Below are positions 59,213-64,000 of a stretch of DNA of 64,000 nt, piece by piece (position 1 is the stretch's first letter; every line of letters begins with the position of its first letter). The stretch is from Flavobacteriaceae bacterium PS02334 (GTDB taxonomy: Bacteria; Bacteroidota; Bacteroidia; Flavobacteriales; Flavobacteriaceae): positions 310,001 to 374,000 of the forward strand of contig JASCOH010000002.1 of NCBI GenBank assembly GCA_029959295.1, given 5' to 3'. Made by a program: the position numbers and the translations under genes. Under the pieces are notes generated by a model. That model was not told the DNA's origin and ran no database searches. It saw nothing but the letters and a program-made list of their open reading frames with translations.

Positions 59213-59286
59213 GTTTTTTTACGGTATGTTGTGATAGTATTAAATTTTTGTAAAGAATTTTCTATGGCTTTTTATTTACAATAAAT

Positions 59287-59319
59287 AAGAAAGTCCGACA
59301 GATGATGCCGGACTTTCTT
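59287..59319 (-). terminator. Terminator of the DUF3861-like gene
   Basis: An 11-bp perfect stem (AAGAAAGTCCG 59287-59297 with CGGACTTTCTT 59309-59319) and 11-nt loop, about 40 nt after the stop codon on the minus strand. Confidence 0.75.
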
Positions 59320-59356
59320 TCACTAAATATATAAAGGCTAACGCAACAAACTTACG

Positions 59357-59665
59357 TTAGGAATTTCCTTCTTTTATTGCTGCTTTTAATTTTTTCATAA
59401 AGGCTCCAAACGCGGGCAAGAATTCTTCAAACAATGGATTTTCTCGATTTTTCAGCATCACTTCGCTGAATAATTTCAGTCCGAGGGCAAATTCAGTCGC
59501 CTGGCTTTCCTTTTCAAACGGATTATTTTCCCTAATTCTTTCTATGATCGAAAAAACTTCGTCGTGGTTTTCAAATTCAAAATCAATCGTTTCATTCAGG
59601 CCTAAATCCTTTGGAGAATGCAGGTGTTCTAGCGTGATTCTGTATTTATTATGTTTCTTTTCCAT
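59357..59665 (-). CDS. DUF3861-type small protein
   Basis: 102 residues, no signal peptide, no membrane helix. The N-terminal KHNKYRITLEHLHSPKD pattern matches what I know of DUF3861. The rest is helical with charged segments (ETIDFEFENHDEVFSIIERIRENNPF, LGLKLFSEVMLKN). Function unknown. The 21-bp repeat array lies between its start and the emrB end. Confidence 0.75.
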   Translation of the reverse strand: MEKKHNKYRITLEHLHSPKDLGLNETIDFEFENHDEVFSIIERIRENNPFEKESQATEFALGLKLFSEVMLKNRENPLFEEFLPAFGAFMKKLKAAIKEGNS

Positions 59666-59706
59666 ACTATTATTTGTACTGTTTTGACGTAATTAAGTTC
59701 TTTCTA

Positions 59707-59895
59707 AGGCCGAATTCATTTTAGCATAGGCCGAATGTATTTTCAAATAGGCCGGAAGCACTTTTATATAGGCCGGAACCGTTTTTGCATAGGCCGAATG
59801 GATTTTTACCAAGGCCGAATGCTTTCTGATATAGGCCGAATGGATTTCTGCATAGGCCGGAAGCATTTTTATATAGGCCGAAGCAATTTTTGCAT
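59707..59895. repeat. Nine-unit 21-bp tandem repeat array (ATAGGCCGAA..)
   Basis: AGGCCG starts at 59707, 59728, 59749, 59770, 59791, 59812, 59833, 59854 and 59875, each exactly 21 bp after the last. The unit is roughly TAGGCCGRA(T/G)(G/C)NNTTTTTNCA. The core AGGCCG is invariant, as is its trailing A or G, while the rest varies. It fills the spacer between emrB and the DUF3861-type gene. Because 21 is a multiple of three, a spurious plus-strand frame encodes repeated IGR words. Confidence 0.9.
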
Positions 59896-59905
59896 TCCTC
59901 TAAAA

Positions 59906-61492
59906 TTAGTGCATCGCATCCGCCGGATTGATTTTATTCTTTCCTCGCTTGATAAAGAAAATAATCGGAATGCAGCAGAGGAACATAATTCCCAAATACA
60001 TAAAAATATCCATATAAGAGAGAACCGTAGCCTGTTTCATGACTGAAATATCTAGCACTTGGTAGGCTTTGCCCAAGGCTTCACTCGCTGAAAATCCTTT
60101 TGACATGAATCCCTGTTGCAATTGGTGGACTCTGTTTTGAACCTCCAATTTATCCATGCTTAGGTTGGAAACCAAATTCACTCGGTGTTCTTGGCTGAAG
60201 CGGGTGATGAACGTCGTGATGATGGCGATTCCAAAAGAACCACCTAATTGGCGCATCATTCCGGTAAAAGCGGCGCCTTCTCCGATGTTTTTTCCTTTCA
60301 AAGTTGATAAGGCTAGCGTCGTAATTGGTACGAATAGCAATCCCAAACCAACTCCTCTTAAAATCAGCGGCCAAAACATATGCTCTGTTCCGGTATCTGG
60401 CGTAATGACGTTGTGCATCCAGAAAGTGAATATGAAGAAGACGAAAAATCCTAATCCGACCAAATAGCCTTGCGGTACGCCTTTTTGCAACAGGTTTCCG
60501 ATAATCGGCATCATGAAAGCGGTGGTAATCGAACCCGGAATCAGTAACAATCCGGCGTCTAAAGCCGTCCATCCTAAAACAGACTGCGTGTAAATCGGCA
60601 GAATTAATGTGGAACCGTATAATCCGAAACCTAGTATGAAACACATTACGGTTCCGATTCGAAGGTTTCCGTCTTTTAAAACGCTTAGATTTACGATTGG
60701 ATGTTTGTAGGTCAATTCCCTCCAAATAAATAATACCAATCCGAAAAGGCTGACGATTGAAAGTGTTACGATCAAACCGTCATCAAACCAGTCGTCTTGC
60801 TGGCCGTGCTCTAAAACGAACTGCAGCGAACCGATAAAAGCGGCGAGCAGAATAATTCCCCACCAGTCGACTTGGCTGGCTTTGAGTTTTTCTCCATATT
60901 TTGGACTTTTTACATAGGTAATTGTCAAAAACGTCGCGATAATTCCTAAAGGGATATTGATGTAAAAGATGTAAGGCCAAGAATAATTTTCAACCAGATA
61001 ACCTCCCAAAGGGGGGCCTAAAGTTGGTCCGACAATTACTCCCAAACCGTAAATTGCCTGTGCCATGCCGCGTTTTGCAATCGGGTAGCTTTCGGTAATG
61101 ATGGTTTGTGCAGTCACTAATAATGCGCCGCCGCCAAGTCCTTGGACAAAACGGAATGCGACGAGTTCCCAGATGTTTGAGGCGTTTCCGCATAAGAAAG
61201 AGGAAACGGTAAATATGACGATAGACACGGCGAAATAATTTTTTCTGCCGAATTGTTGCGACAGCCAGCTCGTCATCGGAATCACGATTACGTTGGCAAT
61301 GGCGTAAGCGGTGATTACCCAGGCGACATCGGTCAATGTGGCGCCGAGGCTTCCTCGCATGTCAGTCAAAGCGACGTTCACGATGGTGGTATCGACGATT
61401 TCCAGCAGCGCACAAAGCACCGCCGTGATCGTAATAATCACCCTTCTGAAGCCGTATTCAACTAAACTGTCTTCTCCTGAAGTTGCTTCCAT
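59906..61492 (-). CDS. emrB: DHA2-family MFS drug efflux transporter (EmrB type)
   Basis: 528 residues, 14 predicted helices. Motifs: IVNVALTDMRGSLGATLTDVAWVITAYAIANVIVIP in helices 1-2, SQQFGRKNYF (motif A), LGVIVGPTLGPPLGGYLVENYSWPYIF (motif C of antiporters). Proton-driven inner-membrane exporter working with the adaptor EmrA and the outer-membrane TolC encoded upstream on this strand. A 168-nt spacer with short repeats separates it from emrA. Drug range unknown. Confidence 0.93.
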   Translation of the reverse strand: MEATSGEDSLVEYGFRRVIITITAVLCALLEIVDTTIVNVALTDMRGSLGATLTDVAWVITAYAIANVIVIPMTSWLSQQFGRKNYFAVSIVIFTVSSFLCGNASNIWELVAFRFVQGLGGGALLVTAQTIITESYPIAKRGMAQAIYGLGVIVGPTLGPPLGGYLVENYSWPYIFYINIPLGIIATFLTITYVKSPKYGEKLKASQVDWWGIILLAAFIGSLQFVLEHGQQDDWFDDGLIVTLSIVSLFGLVLFIWRELTYKHPIVNLSVLKDGNLRIGTVMCFILGFGLYGSTLILPIYTQSVLGWTALDAGLLLIPGSITTAFMMPIIGNLLQKGVPQGYLVGLGFFVFFIFTFWMHNVITPDTGTEHMFWPLILRGVGLGLLFVPITTLALSTLKGKNIGEGAAFTGMMRQLGGSFGIAIITTFITRFSQEHRVNLVSNLSMDKLEVQNRVHQLQQGFMSKGFSASEALGKAYQVLDISVMKQATVLSYMDIFMYLGIMFLCCIPIIFFIKRGKNKINPADAMH

Positions 61493-61518
61493 TTGATTTT
61501 ATTTTAGCCAAAAGCCAT

Positions 61519-61655
61519 TAGGCAAGAGGCAAAAGTTTATATTGATTGTGGGTAATAGAAATTAGTGAATAGGCAAGAGGCAAAAGTTGTTCAGACTAAT
61601 GAAAAGCAGTACCCGCAAAGAAACTAGCTTTTGCCTCTTGGCTATTTACTCTTGC
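61519..61655. repeat. Direct and inverted repeats in the emrA-emrB spacer
   Basis: TAGGCAAGAGGCAAAAGTT occurs at 61519-61537 and 61570-61588 (19 bp identical). A near-inverse copy, AGCTTTTGCCTCTTGGCTATTT, is at 61626-61647, so hairpins can form within the operon. No promoter was identified, so transcript read-through or processing is possible. Confidence 0.75.
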
Positions 61656-61660
61656 CTAAA

Positions 61661-62749
61661 TTATTTCAAATGTACATCGATGTCAACGTTCATTCCTGGG
61701 CGAAGATTTTCTACTTTCTTTGGATCATTTTCTTTATCCAGGCTGATTTTTACAGGAAGCCTTTGGATGGTTTTCACGAAGTTTCCGGTTGCGTTGTCAG
61801 GAGGAAGCAGTGAGAATCTTGCTCCAGTTGCTGGAGAAAATGATGTGATTGTGCCTTTGAATTCATAGTCAGGGTAAGCATCAACGTGAATTCCTACTTT
61901 TTGACCAATAACCATTTTGCTTAATTGCGTTTCTTTGAAGTTTGCAATAACCCAAGCTTCGCTGTTGTTTATGATGTAGAACAAAGATTGTCCCGGCGCC
62001 ACCAATTGTCCTGGCTGGATGTTGATTTTTGAAACTTGGCCGTCGATTGAAGCGGTTACAACTGTGTAGCTCAAATTCAATTTTGCAGCGTCTAAAACGG
62101 CTTGAGCTCTTTTGATATTTGCAGCGGCAACTTCAGTCTGTTTGCTTGAAACATTGGAACGAGAAGCGGCGATGCCTTTTTGGTAGTTGCTTGCTTTTTG
62201 TTGCTGCTGCAAGATTTTCACTTCGTTGTCGGCTTCTAGTTTTGCAGCTTCGGCTTGTTCGAATTGCTGTTTTGTAATCGATTTGTTTTTGTATAAATTT
62301 TGGTAACGCACATAATCATTATTCGCTCTGTTGGCTCTGATTTTTGCGCTTTCGATATTTCCTCCTGCAGAAGAGAAGTTTGCTTCAGAAACGGAGATGT
62401 TTGCTTGCGCGCCGCTGATATCCGCTTTTGAAACTTCAAGGCTTCCTTGTGCTGAAACCAAAGCAGCGTTTGCTTCTTCCACGCGAACTTGGTAATCTTT
62501 GTCATCGATTGTGAAAAGCGTATCGCCTTTTTTCACGAAGTCATTGTCTTTTACAAAAACTTTTGTCACATAACCCGTCACTCTTGGAATGATCGGATTC
62601 ATATTTTTTTCTACTTGCGCGTCATCAGTAGTTTCGTGCGCCAAAGAGTGAACATATTTGTAAACTCCATAAATTATCCCAATGATTACAAGGGCTCCAA
62701 GTATGTACTTGAATTTATTGTTTGTTGCTTTCTTTTCTGTATTTTCCAT
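61661..62749 (-). CDS. emrA: HlyD-family membrane fusion protein (EmrA type)
   Basis: 362 residues. One N-terminal membrane helix (about 15-33: YILGALVIIGIIYGVY), then the lipoyl/biotinyl half-motif (PRVTGYVTKVFVKDNDFVKKGDTLFTID) and a long coiled coil with repeated Ala/Gln/Asn (about 85-210). The second half-motif is YTVVTASIDGQVSKINIQPGQLVAPGQSL. Periplasmic adaptor that links EmrB to TolC. Eleven nt after the tolC stop. Confidence 0.93.
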   Translation of the reverse strand: MENTEKKATNNKFKYILGALVIIGIIYGVYKYVHSLAHETTDDAQVEKNMNPIIPRVTGYVTKVFVKDNDFVKKGDTLFTIDDKDYQVRVEEANAALVSAQGSLEVSKADISGAQANISVSEANFSSAGGNIESAKIRANRANNDYVRYQNLYKNKSITKQQFEQAEAAKLEADNEVKILQQQQKASNYQKGIAASRSNVSSKQTEVAAANIKRAQAVLDAAKLNLSYTVVTASIDGQVSKINIQPGQLVAPGQSLFYIINNSEAWVIANFKETQLSKMVIGQKVGIHVDAYPDYEFKGTITSFSPATGARFSLLPPDNATGNFVKTIQRLPVKISLDKENDPKKVENLRPGMNVDIDVHLK

Positions 62750-62760
62750 TGTGAAAGAAA

Positions 62761-64000
62761 TTAGTTTTTAGGTGTAAGATTGAATGAGTCAGTTAATTTT
62801 CCGGATGCGTTCAGCAATTCATAATAGCTTTGCGCGATGTCAGCTTTTGAGAAAGCTTCGTTTAATTTGGCCTGCAAGTCTTGAACATCGGCTTCTAGCA
62901 AATCATTTGTGTCTGAAAGTCCGTTGTCATATTTGTCTTTTACGATTCTGTAATTTTCATCCGCTTGAACAACCGCTTCTTGGTACACTTTGAATTGTTT
63001 TAAAGACAAAGCATAATTTTCTTGGGCTTCTTGCACTTCCACTTTAATTTGATCAGTTAAAATGTCAGCAGATTGTTTTGTTTCAGAAGCAATGCTTCTT
63101 GCTAATTTTACATCCTTTCCATTTTTGAAGATAGAAGAAAGATCATACGAAACGCCAACTCCAAAATTCATGGCATTTTTTACCTCAAGCGCATTTTTTA
63201 AATTCAAGGCTGCATATCCTCCCAATAAATTCACAGATGGATAATAATTTCCTTCGGCTTTCTTTATATCCAGCTCAGAAGCTTTTTGAAGCCATTTTAA
63301 AGACTCTAAATCACTTCTGCCTGAAAGAGCGTCACTTTCGGTAACTGAAGCTCTCTGAGCCAAAGAATTTGCGAAAACAGATTCTTCGGGAATGATTTGC
63401 GTGCCTTCGTTCAATTTCAAAAGATTTACCAATTGATAATTGATTGTTGAAACTTTCTTTTTAGCATCTTCCAGCGAAAGCTCGATGTTTGAAGATTGCA
63501 ATTGCGATTTCAATAAGTCGTTTCTCGCAATCAATCCGTTTTCTTCCATTGCCGTAAAATCTTTTACGCGCTGTTGTGCCGATTTCAAGTTTTCTTGAAT
63601 CAACGAAACCGACTGTTGCGCTTTGTAAAGATTTACATAAAGAATCACCGCATTCATCGCCAACTGCTCTTTTGTGTTTTTTGCATTAAAAACTTCAGCT
63701 TGGTATCTGTTTTCAGACGCCTTGATGCTGTTGGTAATTTTGAATCCAGAAAAAACCGGAACTGAAAGACTCGCTTGTCCTAAAATCAATTGGTCGACTT
63801 TTGGCGAAGCTGCGGCAGGTTCTCCATCGGCAGGTTCTGAGCTTCCTAATTTCGAAGTTACTTCGGCACCGGTCAAACGCTGAAATTGTCCGGAAAGTTT
63901 TAGGCTGGGGTAGCGCGAGTTTTTGATGGTCTGCGTTTCATACTTTGAAGTCGCAATTTTAGTATCGGCCAAAGTGGCTTGATTACTCTGTGTTGTGGCC
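62761..64000 (-). CDS. TolC-family outer membrane efflux protein, 5'-truncated by window edge
   Basis: The frame is open to base 64000, so the start lies beyond the window; about 413 residues are visible. Two OEP repeats are seen, with long coiled-coil helices: SIKASENRYQAEVFNAKNTKEQLAMNAVILYVNLYKAQQ in the first and DQIKVEVQEAQENYALSLKQFKVYQEAVVQADENYRIVKDKYDNGLSDTNDLLEADVQ in the second. Trimeric outer-membrane exit duct. First gene of the tolC-emrA-emrB operon; signal peptide not visible because it is cut off. Confidence 0.9.
   Translation of the reverse strand, partial: ATTQSNQATLADTKIATSKYETQTIKNSRYPSLKLSGQFQRLTGAEVTSKLGSSEPADGEPAAASPKVDQLILGQASLSVPVFSGFKITNSIKASENRYQAEVFNAKNTKEQLAMNAVILYVNLYKAQQSVSLIQENLKSAQQRVKDFTAMEENGLIARNDLLKSQLQSSNIELSLEDAKKKVSTINYQLVNLLKLNEGTQIIPEESVFANSLAQRASVTESDALSGRSDLESLKWLQKASELDIKKAEGNYYPSVNLLGGYAALNLKNALEVKNAMNFGVGVSYDLSSIFKNGKDVKLARSIASETKQSADILTDQIKVEVQEAQENYALSLKQFKVYQEAVVQADENYRIVKDKYDNGLSDTNDLLEADVQDLQAKLNEAFSKADIAQSYYELLNASGKLTDSFNLTPKN

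Noticed and set aside
59707-59895. The 21-bp array as a possible CRISPR
   Set aside because: The repeated core is only six bases, units are contiguous with 15 variable bases, and no cas gene is near.
59735-60046. A plus-strand frame with repeated IGR words across the 21-bp array
   Set aside because: It arises because the period is a multiple of three. It runs on into the antisense of emrB, and there is no promoter or family match.
60150-60725. Long Arg/His-rich minus-strand frame inside emrB
   Set aside because: Out-of-frame shadow on the same strand as a clear 14-helix transporter.

Overview
The window looks like chromosomal DNA from a low-GC Bacteroidota, most likely a Flavobacterium or close relative. 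Three kinds of evidence support this. Two secreted proteins end in type IX secretion (T9SS) type B sorting domains, and there is an exosortase N pair and a SusC/FecA-style receptor with a carboxypeptidase-like N-terminal domain. Most recognisable promoters carry the Bacteroidota -7 box TAnnTTTG, often without a Shine-Dalgarno sequence. Intergenic spaces hold palindromic repeats of the kind seen in this genus. No phage, plasmid, IS transposase or CRISPR locus is visible; most genes are housekeeping or cell-envelope genes.

Layout. 1-10 kb: end of a biotin-dependent acyl-CoA carboxylase beta subunit, rimO, an M23 peptidase, a KAS III (fabH-like) plus thioesterase pair preceded by a cobalamin riboswitch, a FadL-type outer-membrane protein with a Gly/Trp/Tyr-rich lipoprotein, and proS. 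10-17 kb: two identical tRNA-Glu genes, rpsT, a five-PAS histidine kinase with a one-domain response regulator, and typA. 17-21 kb: a VIT-domain protein with a PEP-type C-terminal signal followed directly by its exosortase N. 21-28 kb: two T9SS type B proteins tightly spaced behind an ABC-2 type transporter. 28-34 kb: nucleoid-associated protein, a four-helix-bundle gene framed by inverted repeats, small VOC, PRiA4-ORF3-like and HTH proteins, and an HPP/ClC membrane pair. 34-40 kb: a TonB-dependent receptor and a TPR / histidine kinase / 2TM / 2TM / LytTR regulator cluster; the receptor and the TPR gene have matching LytTR-type operators in front of them. 40-43.6 kb: heme A synthase, CCA-adding type nucleotidyltransferase and Sua5/TsaC. 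43.6-58 kb: an envelope glycan region with nine glycosyltransferase genes (one a GT2+GT4 fusion), a WaaP-like kinase, a GT9 heptosyltransferase-like enzyme, a toxin-antitoxin pair and an LtaS-like sulfatase-fold enzyme. 58-64 kb: dapD, a DUF3861-type gene, a 21-bp tandem repeat array, and an EmrB/EmrA/TolC tripartite efflux operon that runs off the window edge.

The most interesting points are: (1) the duplicated two-repeat operator that links the TonB receptor to the operon encoding its probable LytTR regulator and three 2TM domains; (2) the one-target XrtN exosortase locus, with an EpsI-like domain fused to the sortase; (3) a cobalamin riboswitch in front of a fatty-acid-type ketoacyl synthase rather than a recognised B12 gene; (4) a nine-unit array with an exact 21-bp period beside emrB; and (5) a repeat-framed four-helix-bundle gene. 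Function calls rest on motif recognition by eye; no database search was run.
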